From: Pseudoneobacillus sp052180215
GTDB lineage: Bacteria; Bacillota; Bacilli; Bacillales; Cytobacillaceae
Length of the DNA: 64,000 nt
NCBI RefSeq assembly: GCF_052180215.1
Contig: NZ_CP197471.1
Span: 4,178,001 to 4,242,000 of the forward strand
Direction: 5' to 3'
Shown here: one piece after another, positions 41,861 through 51,007 of the stretch
How positions within the stretch are numbered: position 1 is the first letter of the stretch
How the letters are laid out: every line of letters starts with the position of its first letter
Translations under genes and position numbers: made by a program
Notes under the pieces: generated by a model
What the model was told of the DNA's origin: nothing
Databases searched by the model: none
Seen by the model: only the letters and a program-made list of their open reading frames with translations

Positions 41861-42457
41861 TTATTCAAGCATCTCGATAATTTTTTCAATTGCCGCTGTT
41901 AAATCCTTTTGGGACCAGCTTGGCATTTCCTTTTTATAGGCTACGGCCAACTCATGGGAAGCTGGAATATGAACAAAGCCTGCTGGTATTCTTTTCCCTG
42001 TGGCATGTAAAACGGTGTACATGACATTATTGCAAAGATACGTTCCAGCCGTATCTGACACCTTTGCCGGAAAGCCATTTTCATTTAACACATTGACCAT
42101 TTTACGAATCGGTAATGTGGAAAAATAGCCATCTGCCCCGTCCTCATAAATCGGACTATCCTGTAGAGCCACGCCTCGATTATCGGCTTCTCCGTCACGG
42201 CAATTAACCGCAATGCGTTCAGGGGTAATCGAAGACCTTCCTCCCGCTAATCCTAAGGAAATCACCGCATCCGGTTGAACCTTTTCCATCTCTTCTAAAA
42301 TTTTCGGACCCGCATTCTCGAAATCTACCAGTAGCAGTAAACCATGAACCTGATAGTTACCAATGACTTTGCCATCAAGTTCTTTTACAATCGATTCTGT
42401 CGGATTGATTGGGAATCCTAAGAATGGCTCAAATCCGCTAAGTAAAAGCTTTTTCAA
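41861..42457 (-). CDS. pcp: Pyroglutamyl-peptidase I (pyrrolidone-carboxylate peptidase)
   Basis: 198 residues with a TTG start behind GGGGGAGAG. Family C15 motifs: GFEPFLGFPINPT, Glu in PERIAVN, catalytic Cys in SDTAGTYLCNN and His in FVHIPAS. It removes N-terminal pyroglutamate from peptides in the cytoplasm. It lies 60 bp behind the ggt-type gene on the same strand; both act on glutamyl peptides, so they may form a unit. Confidence 0.93.
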   Translation of the reverse strand: MKKLLLSGFEPFLGFPINPTESIVKELDGKVIGNYQVHGLLLLVDFENAGPKILEEMEKVQPDAVISLGLAGGRSSITPERIAVNCRDGEADNRGVALQDSPIYEDGADGYFSTLPIRKMVNVLNENGFPAKVSDTAGTYLCNNVMYTVLHATGKRIPAGFVHIPASHELAVAYKKEMPSWSQKDLTAAIEKIIEMLE

Positions 42458-42517
42458 ATGTCTCTCCCCCTTTTATAAAGAAGTGGACGCTCATTGACGC
42501 CCACTCCACCTACTATT

Positions 42518-44131
42518 CTAGTAACTTGCTACACTACCGTCTGTACGATGTTCAGTACCGCCCGTTAATACTCCCGTCTCAGGATTACGAACAATCACTT
42601 GACCTCGGCCAAAACCACCTGAATCATAGGCAACCGTGATTTGATGGCCTTTTTCAGCCAGCTGCTTTACGAGATGATTCGGGAAGGTATATTCTACTTC
42701 AATCTTCTTTCCTTCGATCCACTGCCATCTAGGCGCGTCTAGAGCCGCTTGTGGGTTTAATCCGAAGTCAATCATATTCATGGCAACCTGCATATGACCT
42801 TGCGGCTGCATATAGCCACCCATTACCCCAAACGGTCCTACCGCTTCTTTTCCTTTTGTCATGAAGCCAGGGATAATCGTATGGTATGTTCTTTTACCAG
42901 GCTGTAAGGAATTTTCATGCTCAGGGTCCAATGAGAAATCAGCACCGCGGTTTTGCAAGCCAATTCCTGTACCTGGAATGACAACTCCCGAACCAAATCC
43001 CATATAATTACTTTGGATATAGGAAACCATGTTTCCTTCCCCATCCGCTGTTGCTAAATACACCGTTCCACCCTTTGGAAGGGTACCAGGAACCGGTAAT
43101 TGGGCTTTATCGGTAATTTTAGCGCGGCATTCTCTTCCGTACTCATCTGATAAAAGATCCGCCACTCGTGTTTTCATTGTTTTTGGATCTGTAATATATT
43201 CCTTACCATCCGTGAAAGCTTGCTTCATCGCTTCTAACTGTAAGTGAACCGCGCTGGCGTCTTCACGATGTTTAAATTCATCATTTTTTAAAATATTTAA
43301 TGCCATAAGGGCAACTAGACCTTGGCCATTCGGAGGGATTTCCCAAATATCATAGCCCTTATAGTTTACCGAAATAGGTTCCACCCACTCTGGTTGGTAG
43401 CTTTCTAGATCTTCTTTACCTAAATAACCGCCAAACTTTTCAGATGCCGCAGCAATTTTATCCGCAAGAGCTCCGCGGTAGAAGCTTTCAGCCTTTGTCT
43501 CAGCGATTTCTTCTAATGTTTTTGCATGATCCTCTGAGCTCCACATTTCACCGATTTCCGGTGCTTTCCCATTTGGAGCAAACACGCGGAACCACTCTTC
43601 GTATTCCGGCTGTCCTTCAAAGCGTTGTTTAAAAATTTCATGTGCTCGCTTCCAGTACTTTCCGAGAATTGGGGAAAGCGGATAACCGCCACGCGCATAT
43701 TCAATCGCTGGTTTTAACACTTCACTTAACGGTAAGCGTCCAAAACGTTCTGAAAGAGCTGCCCATGCTGAAGGTACACCCGGAACCGTTACGGGAGTCC
43801 AACCATGAACCGGCATTTTTTCATGGCCTTTTTCCTTTAATTTTTCAATCGAAATGCTCTTAGGTGCTGGACCGCTTGCGTTTAATCCAAGGACCTTCCC
43901 TTCATCCTTCATCCAGACTAAAGCAAATGCGTCCCCGCCAATCCCGTTTGAAGTCGGTTCTACGACCGTTAAACAAGCTGCTGTAGCGATGGCTGCATCA
44001 ACGGCATTTCCACCCTTTTTTAAAATATCTAAGCCAGCCTGAGCCGCTAATGGCTGTGAAGTAGCGACCATCCCGTTGCGAGCAATGGTTGCCATACGCT
44101 GTGAAGTATACGGATAGTTAAGATTAGGCAT
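42518..44131 (-). CDS. ywrD: Gamma-glutamyltransferase family protein (YwrD-like)
   Basis: 537 residues with RBS GGGGGAATC. Ntn-hydrolase fold with the GGNAVDAAIATAA and NGIGGDAF segments. The self-cleavage/nucleophile Thr is in KGGTVYLATADGEG, followed by NYMGFGSGVV. No signal peptide is seen, which fits the intracellular YwrD-type branch rather than secreted Ggt. It probably splits gamma-glutamyl bonds or glutathione-like thiols. Family assignment is firm; the exact substrate is inferred. Confidence 0.88.
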   Translation of the reverse strand: MPNLNYPYTSQRMATIARNGMVATSQPLAAQAGLDILKKGGNAVDAAIATAACLTVVEPTSNGIGGDAFALVWMKDEGKVLGLNASGPAPKSISIEKLKEKGHEKMPVHGWTPVTVPGVPSAWAALSERFGRLPLSEVLKPAIEYARGGYPLSPILGKYWKRAHEIFKQRFEGQPEYEEWFRVFAPNGKAPEIGEMWSSEDHAKTLEEIAETKAESFYRGALADKIAAASEKFGGYLGKEDLESYQPEWVEPISVNYKGYDIWEIPPNGQGLVALMALNILKNDEFKHREDASAVHLQLEAMKQAFTDGKEYITDPKTMKTRVADLLSDEYGRECRAKITDKAQLPVPGTLPKGGTVYLATADGEGNMVSYIQSNYMGFGSGVVIPGTGIGLQNRGADFSLDPEHENSLQPGKRTYHTIIPGFMTKGKEAVGPFGVMGGYMQPQGHMQVAMNMIDFGLNPQAALDAPRWQWIEGKKIEVEYTFPNHLVKQLAEKGHQITVAYDSGGFGRGQVIVRNPETGVLTGGTEHRTDGSVASY

Positions 44132-44215
44132 TTTAGATTCCCCCTAGTTTTTTCTTCGTCTTGCGAAATATTATACCAAGGATTATCCTAATTGTCGAAA
44201 AGTTTTGAAGAAAAG

Positions 44216-44243
44216 AAAAACAAGAGCAAAGACTGCTCTTGTT
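44216..44243 (-). terminator. Terminator of the SLH-HtrA-propeller gene
   Basis: The minus strand reads ACAAGAGCAGT, loop, GCTCTTGT, TTTTC. Confidence 0.8.
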
Positions 44244-46528
44244 TATTGTAAATCTGCTTTTAAAATATACGTTTTTAAGATGTTTGAGCCCGTCGGCACT
44301 TCTTCACCCACGACAATAATATTTCCTTTGTGGTTGAAGGTAAAGTAACCGTCTCCTCCCAAACTATAGGACTTAACCGGTTGGAAGGTTTCATAGTCAT
44401 AGACTATAAACTGATCCTCAGTCGTCACATAGAATACTGTTCCATCGTCGCTAAAGGAAACGGAATAGAAAGGTGTCCCGATATCCGTCACATATTGCAT
44501 ATTCGTTTCTTTTAAGGCTGATGCTCTAAAAATAGTTCCAGCCGCATTGAAGATATACTTTCCGTCTGGTGAAATAAACATCCACTCATCCATCGTATAA
44601 TCTCCATGATAAGGAGAGTCATAGCCAGCCGTAATGACACCATTGTTAATAGAGAATACTTCAATGTCTCGTGGAGATGTATCAGAGTTGACCGCATAGA
44701 TTCGATTTTCACTAGGATGCATTTCGATCAAGCTTTGCTGTCTAATGCCTGCAGAAGAGACCTCTGCCCCTGTCACACGGTCATAGCTTTTAATATACGT
44801 CCACTGTCCAGAGCCTGACGAAACATAGATATATTGTCCATCCGCTACAATATCGTAAGGGTCGAGGGCAATATCTATGGTCTTTTTCACTTTTAATGTT
44901 GATGGGTCAACAATAGCGATGCCACCCTTTTGTTGTTCATTCCACAAATAAGAACTGTGCTCACCTTTTAAAAGGGTTACATAGATTTCTCCATTCTCGT
45001 AATAAATGGATTCGGCAGGATAGCTGAAAGGCAAACGCTTGATACTTTTTGTTTCATAGTTTACGGATAGTAGTTCCCCGTCTTCGTTAATCCCGTAAAC
45101 AACTGGCAGTTCAGGGTCATGAACAGCATCGATAAAAATATCGCTTAACGTTTGTTTCGTGCCTGGTAAAGCTTCAATTGGGTTAACTTCTGGCTGCGTT
45201 TCAGCAGGAGGTTCTTCAGTTGTACCACCGTCAATAACCTCTTCCTCCCAGCCATCATTAGGAACCTCTTCTTCCTCCAAAACTGGCATCGAGGCAAAAC
45301 TTTTCACTTGTATGTCATTAAAATTTACCGCTTTATATGGGTTTAATAGATTGATAATGTAATCTGAAGAAATGGCAAAATTAAGCTTTTCGATACCGAA
45401 TGAGTTTAGTCCAATGACTTCCCCATTCATATTCATTAATGGACCACCTGAGCTTCCAAACGTAATACTTGCCGTCGTCTGAATGACCTTCACAGAGCCC
45501 GTTTCATCTTCAAAAACTTGTTTAGCAGAAACAATTCCATCTGAAATCGAATTTTGAAAGCCTAATGGGCTTCCGATAGCAACCACGGATTGTCCCTGAC
45601 GTACTTTATCAAAGCTTGCTAATGTTAAGGATGGAAACCCTGTACGAACAACAGGTTTTAATAAAGCAACATCCAAATAATCGTCGTAGGCAACAACCCC
45701 TGCAAGGTCAAATTTCTGACCAGTCGCTGTTACCACTTTCGCTTTCACGCCACCGCTTATCACATGGAAGTTCGTGGCAACCAATTGATTAGCAACGATA
45801 AATCCGCTTCCTTGGGAAATCAGTTCCTCTTTGTCATCATAAACTTCAATCGTCACAACACTTTGCTCATTTAACGCCATCTCTTCCATTGTATAGGCAA
45901 TGGGTTCGTATACAGGCTTAAATTCCTCATTTAAAAAGCGAGCCATAAACGCAGAGAAATGCATACGAGTCATCGTTTCATTCGGACGGAATGTCCCATC
46001 CGGATAACCCGTGGTAATATTATGTGCAGCTAATGCGTCTACAAAAGAATATGCCCACGATTCAAAACTTACATCAGTAAATTCAAAAGGACTTACACCT
46101 TTAAGGTCGTATGCCTTGGCTAAAATTTTAGCCATTTGCGAACGGGTTAACTGCCCATTCGGATTAAATTGGTCCTTTGTAACCCCTGAGATAATGCCTG
46201 CCTCGGTAGCCTTTGCCACTTCATTATAGCCAAAATCACCTGGGCGTAAGTCTTTAAAACCAGGATCCTTCACGTTAGTGGTATCCAACTTTAATTCACG
46301 CATAATCATAATAATCGCTTGAACCCTCTTAATTGGATCCTTAGGACCAAAATTCCCATCGCTATAACCGTTAATAATCCCTTGTTCATTTAAGTACAAG
46401 ATCTCATCTCGAAAACTAGTCACGTCTGGAAACTTTGTTGCTGCTTTTACTGAAACTGTTCCTATGTTTGGAAAAATCAATGCCAAAACCATTAGGAACG
46501 TGAAAAAACCTTTGTTTATCCTCTCCAT
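44243..46528 (-). CDS. SLH-anchored trypsin-like serine protease with C-terminal beta-propeller
   Basis: 761 residues with ATG at 46528 and RBS GGGGGATAG. Signal peptide (~1-27); three SLH repeats (~28-215, GYSDGNFGPKDPIKR, GYPDGTFRPNETMTR); an HtrA-type trypsin fold (~220-400) with His in ATNFHVISGG, Asp in DYLDVALLKP and Ser in TFGSSGGPLMN; a Glu/Pro linker (~415-455); and a YncE/WD40-like propeller (~460-761, IYVSSGSGQWTYIK, GDYTMDEWMFISPDGKYIF). There is no PDZ domain, unlike typical HtrA. The propeller replaces PDZ as the likely recognition module. Likely an exported, wall-bound quality-control or processing protease. Confidence 0.88.
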   Translation of the reverse strand: MERINKGFFTFLMVLALIFPNIGTVSVKAATKFPDVTSFRDEILYLNEQGIINGYSDGNFGPKDPIKRVQAIIMIMRELKLDTTNVKDPGFKDLRPGDFGYNEVAKATEAGIISGVTKDQFNPNGQLTRSQMAKILAKAYDLKGVSPFEFTDVSFESWAYSFVDALAAHNITTGYPDGTFRPNETMTRMHFSAFMARFLNEEFKPVYEPIAYTMEEMALNEQSVVTIEVYDDKEELISQGSGFIVANQLVATNFHVISGGVKAKVVTATGQKFDLAGVVAYDDYLDVALLKPVVRTGFPSLTLASFDKVRQGQSVVAIGSPLGFQNSISDGIVSAKQVFEDETGSVKVIQTTASITFGSSGGPLMNMNGEVIGLNSFGIEKLNFAISSDYIINLLNPYKAVNFNDIQVKSFASMPVLEEEEVPNDGWEEEVIDGGTTEEPPAETQPEVNPIEALPGTKQTLSDIFIDAVHDPELPVVYGINEDGELLSVNYETKSIKRLPFSYPAESIYYENGEIYVTLLKGEHSSYLWNEQQKGGIAIVDPSTLKVKKTIDIALDPYDIVADGQYIYVSSGSGQWTYIKSYDRVTGAEVSSAGIRQQSLIEMHPSENRIYAVNSDTSPRDIEVFSINNGVITAGYDSPYHGDYTMDEWMFISPDGKYIFNAAGTIFRASALKETNMQYVTDIGTPFYSVSFSDDGTVFYVTTEDQFIVYDYETFQPVKSYSLGGDGYFTFNHKGNIIVVGEEVPTGSNILKTYILKADLQ

Positions 46529-46735
46529 CTACCTATCCCCCAACATCTATCTATATATAGTAAATATAGAGGAGAAATGGTATATTTTCCTTAATCAATA
46601 TTTGGAAATTTTTTTAAACGGCTCTTTTCTAAAACTTTGTTCCTTTTAAAACTAATATAGAATGTTTTACATAAAAATTTGATTAAAATTCTTTGGGAAA
46701 TCAAGAAAAGAGCTGCTCACACATTAAGGGAAGTT

Positions 46736-46763
46736 GTAAAAATCCGGCTTTTGGGATTTTTAC
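46736..46763. repeat. Isolated inverted repeat upstream of the SLH-HtrA gene
   Basis: GTAAAAATCC, loop GGCTTTT, GGGATTTTTAC. It sits in the 320-bp gap beside the spoIIQ terminator; role unknown. No gene is seen in the gap. Confidence 0.5.
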
Positions 46764-46797
46764 GAAAACCTCAATCTATACAAATACAGCCTTAACA

Positions 46798-46834
46798 AAA
46801 AAAGAGCAAGCGCTTAAGATTTGCACTTACTCTT
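46798..46834 (-). terminator. Terminator of spoIIQ
   Basis: The minus strand reads AAGAGTAAGTGC, loop, GCGCTTGCTCTT, TTTTTT. Confidence 0.78.
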
Positions 46835-46857
46835 TTGGCATTCATTCTTATCAAATA

Positions 46858-47742
46858 TTAGGATTCGCTTGAATTAGAATCAGTAGACTCTTCACCTTCT
46901 GATTTTTTATCAGAAGTGTTTCCGTCTTCTTTTTTATCTTTGTCAGATCCTGCTCCTGTACCAGCACCTTCAGGATTGTCTGTGGTCGTTTGGTCATCGG
47001 CAGATTCTTCTGTTAAGTTTGCTTTGTCATCCGCAGGCTTCTCTACCTGTAAAGAACTCACTGGCTTATCGAAATAAGAAATTGGGTTTACAGGTTGTTT
47101 ATCTTTACGGATTTCAAAGTGTACATGCACTCCAGCCTCTTCATTAAACAAGCTTTGCCCAGCCTTTGCAATGGCTTGTCCTTGTTTTACTTGCGCGCCA
47201 ACCTCTACAGCAAAATCTTTTACAGATGAATACTGTGTCACAACGCCTTTATCATGTTCAATCATAATGACGTTGCCAAGTAGAGAATCTTCACGAATAT
47301 CGGTTACGGTACCGCTAAGAGCCGCTAGGACATCAAAGGTTTCCCCGTTTTTCATCGAGATATCGATACCAGTATTCGGGTGGTACGAGTTGTTGTAAGA
47401 TACTAACGCAGCCTCCTGATCTTCTGCTTTGCCATCAAAATCATAGAATTGCTTTTGAATGACTGCTGTGTCAGGATTTGCTACTGGCCACTTGAAGTTT
47501 TCTAATGCGCTGTTTACTTCAATCGCAGGTTCGTTAAATTTTTTACCTGCAATATCCGTTGCGTTATAATCATACTTGTTGTCCTTTGCAGCATTGTTTG
47601 TGCTGCTAGTTTGATACCAAAGCACTGCTGTTAAAATAATGGCTGCACTTGCAATATAAATGGCTGGAAATACCCAACGCTTTTGGAAAAAGCGCTTAAA
47701 ACTGGAGTCTTGAGAAGATCGTTTCTTTTCTTCCTCTCTCAT
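46858..47742 (-). CDS. spoIIQ: Stage II sporulation protein Q (SpoIIQ), degenerate M23 family
   Basis: The start is the ATG at 47742 (MREEEKKR): GAGGTG lies 6 bp upstream, and this is the start used by B. subtilis SpoIIQ. About 294 residues. One transmembrane helix (FPAIYIASAAIILTAVLWYQ, ~29-48); a LytM/M23 domain (~130-235); and a low-complexity Asp/Glu/Ser/Lys tail. The M23 H-x-G-x-D motif reads N-T-G-I-D, so the first zinc ligand is lost, while the second motif HVHFE is kept. A degenerate domain is known for Bacillus SpoIIQ, which forms the channel complex with SpoIIIAH in the forespore-mother cell space. Confidence 0.95.
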   Translation of the reverse strand: MREEEKKRSSQDSSFKRFFQKRWVFPAIYIASAAIILTAVLWYQTSSTNNAAKDNKYDYNATDIAGKKFNEPAIEVNSALENFKWPVANPDTAVIQKQFYDFDGKAEDQEAALVSYNNSYHPNTGIDISMKNGETFDVLAALSGTVTDIREDSLLGNVIMIEHDKGVVTQYSSVKDFAVEVGAQVKQGQAIAKAGQSLFNEEAGVHVHFEIRKDKQPVNPISYFDKPVSSLQVEKPADDKANLTEESADDQTTTDNPEGAGTGAGSDKDKKEDGNTSDKKSEGEESTDSNSSES

Positions 47743-47878
47743 TTTCATCACCTCAGCAATCAGTCTTAACGCATTTTGGTGATTATATACAATTATCTAA
47801 AAATTTTTTTACACTTATTTTTCGACAAAGAGAATTCTTTTATGCATGATTTTAAAAATTATTTTTGGAGGTATTTTT

Positions 47879-48265
47879 GTGAAGATTATAAGAAGACTTT
47901 TATGGGTGTTACCGGTCATTTACATGGCTATGGTTTGGACCATGTCCAGTTTACCGGATGACACCTTCGTAGAGCTGCCTGACTCCTCTACCGACGCCTT
48001 TATAAAGGAATCGTTGCATTTGATTGAGTTTGCCATTCTCTATTTATTGTTTGTGTTGGCAGCTTATTTCAATGGAAAGTTAACACCTGTGTCTAATGTG
48101 GTTTTTGCGGTCCTGGCGTGCCTTTACGGAATCACTGATGAAATACACCAAAGCTTCGTCCCAGCCCGCTCCTCCAGCCTCATCGACGTCCTAAAAGACA
48201 TCATCGGCGTCACCATCAGCTACCTCATCATCAAAAGAAAAGTAGCTGCCACTTCACCACACTAA
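47879..48265 (+). CDS. VanZ-family membrane protein
   Basis: 128 residues from the GTG at 47879, behind GGAGG with 9 bp spacing; the longer frame starts before the RBS. About four transmembrane segments with the VanZ motifs KESLHLIEFAILYLL and GITDEIHQSFVPARSSSLIDVLKDIIG. VanZ proteins give low-level teicoplanin resistance in vancomycin clusters, but most members, including this one with no van genes nearby, have unknown roles at the membrane. Confidence 0.85.
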   Translation: MKIIRRLLWVLPVIYMAMVWTMSSLPDDTFVELPDSSTDAFIKESLHLIEFAILYLLFVLAAYFNGKLTPVSNVVFAVLACLYGITDEIHQSFVPARSSSLIDVLKDIIGVTISYLIIKRKVAATSPH

Positions 48266-48345
48266 CGCAATGGGGGTCAGACCCCCACTGCGTTAATACT
48301 GCAAAGCGCCGGGGGTCTGACCCCCGGCGCTTTAAAGTGTTAAAG
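48252..48345. repeat. REP-like palindrome, locus 7 (two units)
   Basis: Two cores lie in the convergent gap between the vanZ-family gene and spoIID: GGGGGTCAGACCCCC inside CACTAACGCAAT...ACTGCGTTAAT, then GGGGGTCTGACCCCC inside GCAAAGCGCC...GGCGCTTTAAAG. It is a compound copy like locus 1. Confidence 0.9.
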
Positions 48346-48374
48346 ATGATGTTTACTGTCCCAGATATCTAAAC

Positions 48375-49412
48375 TTATTTCTTTGCCGTCACTGTTGTTA
48401 ACTGCTGTTCAGCTGATGAGATGGCTACCCCTTGGTAATAGTGTTTCACAATATCCTCGTAGTTTTTACCTTCCTTTGCCATTCCGTTGGCACCGTATTG
48501 GCTCATCCCTACTCCATGACCATATCCTTTTGTATTAATCACAATATGGTCACCTTTTTTTACCCATGAAAAATCAGATGATTTTAAGTCAAGCTTCTCC
48601 CGAATATCTTTTCCACTTAACGTTTTTCCATTGAAATCCACTTTGGCCACACGATTTCCTTTTGTTCTTTCCACAATCTCACCAATTTTATCGGAACCTG
48701 ATAATTTTACACCAAGCTTTTGTTCAAATTCCGGAACGGTAATAACAACCTGTGCATTAAACTTCGGGGATTCCTTTACGTCCCATGGACTCGCCACACT
48801 TCTCAAATAAGGATAGGAATCAGACCAATAATCTTCTGAGTTTTCCGTATACCCATTGCTGGTCGAGAAAAATGTTGTATAAATCGGTTTGCCTTCGTAT
48901 GTTAGAATCTGTCCTCTTGTTTCAATGACAGCTTCTTGAACTTTTCGAAGATTCGCTTCGTAGTCTTTTCCCCAAATTCTTTTTAATTCCTCATCATTTT
49001 TAAAAACTTGATGGATAACGGTGTCCGTTACATTAGCTCCTTTAGGAACGCCTAATTGGCCATCACTTAATAACTGTTTAACAATATAGGTTCTGGCTGT
49101 TAAGGCCTGTGCTTTTAATGCTTCCAATTCAAATTCAGCTGGCATTTCCGCTGACACCACTCCCACGACGTAACGTTCAAGCGGGAATTTTTCAATCTCC
49201 TTTTTGGAAGTACGGTATACAGCCACCTCAATGGATGAATCCAATAATTTACTGTCCACAGGGACTGCCTCCGGTTTGTCTGAGCGAAGATTTTCACCAA
49301 GCTTACCACTTGCATGATCCCCTGAAAATGGTAATACCAGAAGCGCTGGAACTAATAAAGTGATCGTAAATAGAACTGCAGCTAGTAGGACTAAAGGTTT
49401 GAAGTTTTTCAT
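48375..49412 (-). CDS. spoIID: Stage II sporulation protein D (SpoIID)
   Basis: The ATG at 49412 is chosen (MKNFKPLVLL) because GGAGGATCG lies just upstream; the longer frame lacks an RBS. About 345 residues. A membrane anchor (~5-30) then the SpoIID/LytB domain with LERYVVGVVSAEMPAEFELEALKAQALTARTY (shown here in part), TFFSTSNGYTENSEDYW and HGVGMSQYGANGMAKEG. It is a lytic transglycosylase cutting peptidoglycan during engulfment. It lies downstream of murAA on the same strand, the standard Bacillus order. Confidence 0.95.
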   Translation of the reverse strand: MKNFKPLVLLAAVLFTITLLVPALLVLPFSGDHASGKLGENLRSDKPEAVPVDSKLLDSSIEVAVYRTSKKEIEKFPLERYVVGVVSAEMPAEFELEALKAQALTARTYIVKQLLSDGQLGVPKGANVTDTVIHQVFKNDEELKRIWGKDYEANLRKVQEAVIETRGQILTYEGKPIYTTFFSTSNGYTENSEDYWSDSYPYLRSVASPWDVKESPKFNAQVVITVPEFEQKLGVKLSGSDKIGEIVERTKGNRVAKVDFNGKTLSGKDIREKLDLKSSDFSWVKKGDHIVINTKGYGHGVGMSQYGANGMAKEGKNYEDIVKHYYQGVAISSAEQQLTTVTAKK

Positions 49413-49571
49413 GATATCGATCCTCCATTTGAAGTTATACATTGGCCACTGCTAGGCTATGTCTCTTTTCATTTCTATGGAGGAGGACAAGCATTTATGA
49501 CAAATACTTTTAAGAAAATGAAGACGTTGAAAACGAGGAATAAAGTGTGGGAAAATCAGCGAAACAAAAAA

Positions 49572-49620
49572 CTTTACCACTTTAAAGCACCGGGGGTCTG
49601 ACCCCCAGCGCTTTAAAGTA
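49572..49620. repeat. REP-like palindrome, locus 8
   Basis: CTTTACCACTTTAAAGCACC, core GGGGGTCTGACCCCC, right arm AGCGCTTTAAAGTAAA. It lies between spoIID and murAA, next to the murAA terminator. Confidence 0.88.
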
Positions 49621-49648
49621 AAAAAGCCCCGCCAGGTGTGGCAGAGCT
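49616..49648 (-). terminator. Terminator of murAA
   Basis: The minus strand reads AGCTCTGCCA, CACC loop, TGGCGGGGCT (two G-U pairs), TTTTTT. Confidence 0.8.
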
Positions 49649-49664
49649 TACTTCTTAATTGTTT

Positions 49665-50975
49665 TTATGCATTTAAATCTGTCACGATTTCTTCTACTAA
49701 TTCCACAGCATCATGCTCTTTCACGCGTTCAATATCGGCGCCAAGGCTTGCTAATTTTTGATGGAAGTCAACGTAGCCACGATCTAAATGTTTTAGCTCT
49801 GTCACACGCGTTACACCTTCTGCTACTAAGCCCGTTAAAATGAGAGCTGCTGCAGCACGCAAGTCTGTTGCTGACACTTCTGCCCCTTGAAGGTCAGATG
49901 GGCCTGATAAAATGACAGAACGGCCTTCAATTTTAATATCCGCATTCATACGACGGAATTCTTCCACATGCATGAAACGATTTTCAAAAACAGTTTCGGT
50001 AATCATACTTGTGCCTTGAGCACGAAGTAAAAGAGCCATCATTTGTGATTGCATATCAGTAGGGAATCCAGGATGTGGCATTGTTTTAATGTCAACGGCC
50101 TTTAATTTTTCAGGACCAATAACACGAACGCCGTCTTCTTCCTCAATAATCATAACTCCCATTTCTTCCATCTTTGCAATTAAAGAAGATAAATGTTCAG
50201 GAACTGCTCCTTTAACTAAAACATTTCCTTCCGTAATTGCAGCTGCGACCATAAATGTTCCTGCTTCTATACGGTCAGGTATAATAGTATGCTCTACTCC
50301 GTACATACGATCTACGCCTTCAATTCGAATGGTACCAGTTCCAGCACCACGTACATTTGCACCCATTGCATTTAAGAAATTGGCTAAGTCGACAATTTCA
50401 GGTTCTTTTGCAACGTTTTCAAGAATGGTTGTTCCTTTTGCCAAGGTTGCAGCCATCATAATATTCTCGGTGGCGCCTACACTCGGGAAATCTAAATAAA
50501 TTTTCGCACCGTGTAATCGACCATTTGTAGCTTCAGCCTCGATAAAGCCATTCCCCACCTTAACCTGCGCACCCATTGCTTCAAAGCCTTTTAAATGCTG
50601 GTCAATCGGACGTGAACCAATAGCACAGCCACCAGGTAAGGCAACGCGCGCACGACCGTTGCGTGCTAATAAAGAACCCATAACTAATACGGAAGCTCGC
50701 ATTTTACGTACATATTCAAATGGTGCTTCTACTTTTAACTCACTGGATGCATCTACAACAACTTGATTATTTTTAAACTCCACTTCGGCGTTTAGATATC
50801 TTAATACTTCATTGATCGTATATACATCGGAGAGAGTTGGCACATCTCGAATAATGCTCTTCCCTTCACTGGCTAATAATGTTGCAGCAATCACAGGTAA
50901 AACGGCATTTTTTGCTCCTTCAACTTTGACGGTACCGTTTAAGCGCTGTCCGCCACGGACAATGATTTTTTCCAA
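49665..50975 (-). CDS. murAA: UDP-N-acetylglucosamine 1-carboxyvinyltransferase MurA
   Basis: 436 residues with a TTG start at 50975 behind GAGGGGAAT. EPSP-synthase-like fold: VEGAKNAVLPVIAATLL, the catalytic Cys loop in LPGGCAIGSRPIDQHLKGFEAMGA (Cys ~117), and LRAAAALILTGLVAEG near the end. It performs the first committed step of peptidoglycan synthesis and is the target of fosfomycin. Order ywmB-murAA-spoIID matches B. subtilis, which supports murAA over murAB. Confidence 0.97.
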   Translation of the reverse strand: MEKIIVRGGQRLNGTVKVEGAKNAVLPVIAATLLASEGKSIIRDVPTLSDVYTINEVLRYLNAEVEFKNNQVVVDASSELKVEAPFEYVRKMRASVLVMGSLLARNGRARVALPGGCAIGSRPIDQHLKGFEAMGAQVKVGNGFIEAEATNGRLHGAKIYLDFPSVGATENIMMAATLAKGTTILENVAKEPEIVDLANFLNAMGANVRGAGTGTIRIEGVDRMYGVEHTIIPDRIEAGTFMVAAAITEGNVLVKGAVPEHLSSLIAKMEEMGVMIIEEEDGVRVIGPEKLKAVDIKTMPHPGFPTDMQSQMMALLLRAQGTSMITETVFENRFMHVEEFRRMNADIKIEGRSVILSGPSDLQGAEVSATDLRAAAALILTGLVAEGVTRVTELKHLDRGYVDFHQKLASLGADIERVKEHDAVELVEEIVTDLNA

Positions 50976-51007
50976 GTGTATTCCCCTCCGCGTCCAATTT
51001 CTCTATA

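Noticed and set aside
47879..48265. Glycopeptide resistance determinant (vanZ)
   Set aside because: VanZ-family membrane proteins are widespread and no vanA, vanH, vanX or vanRS genes are present.
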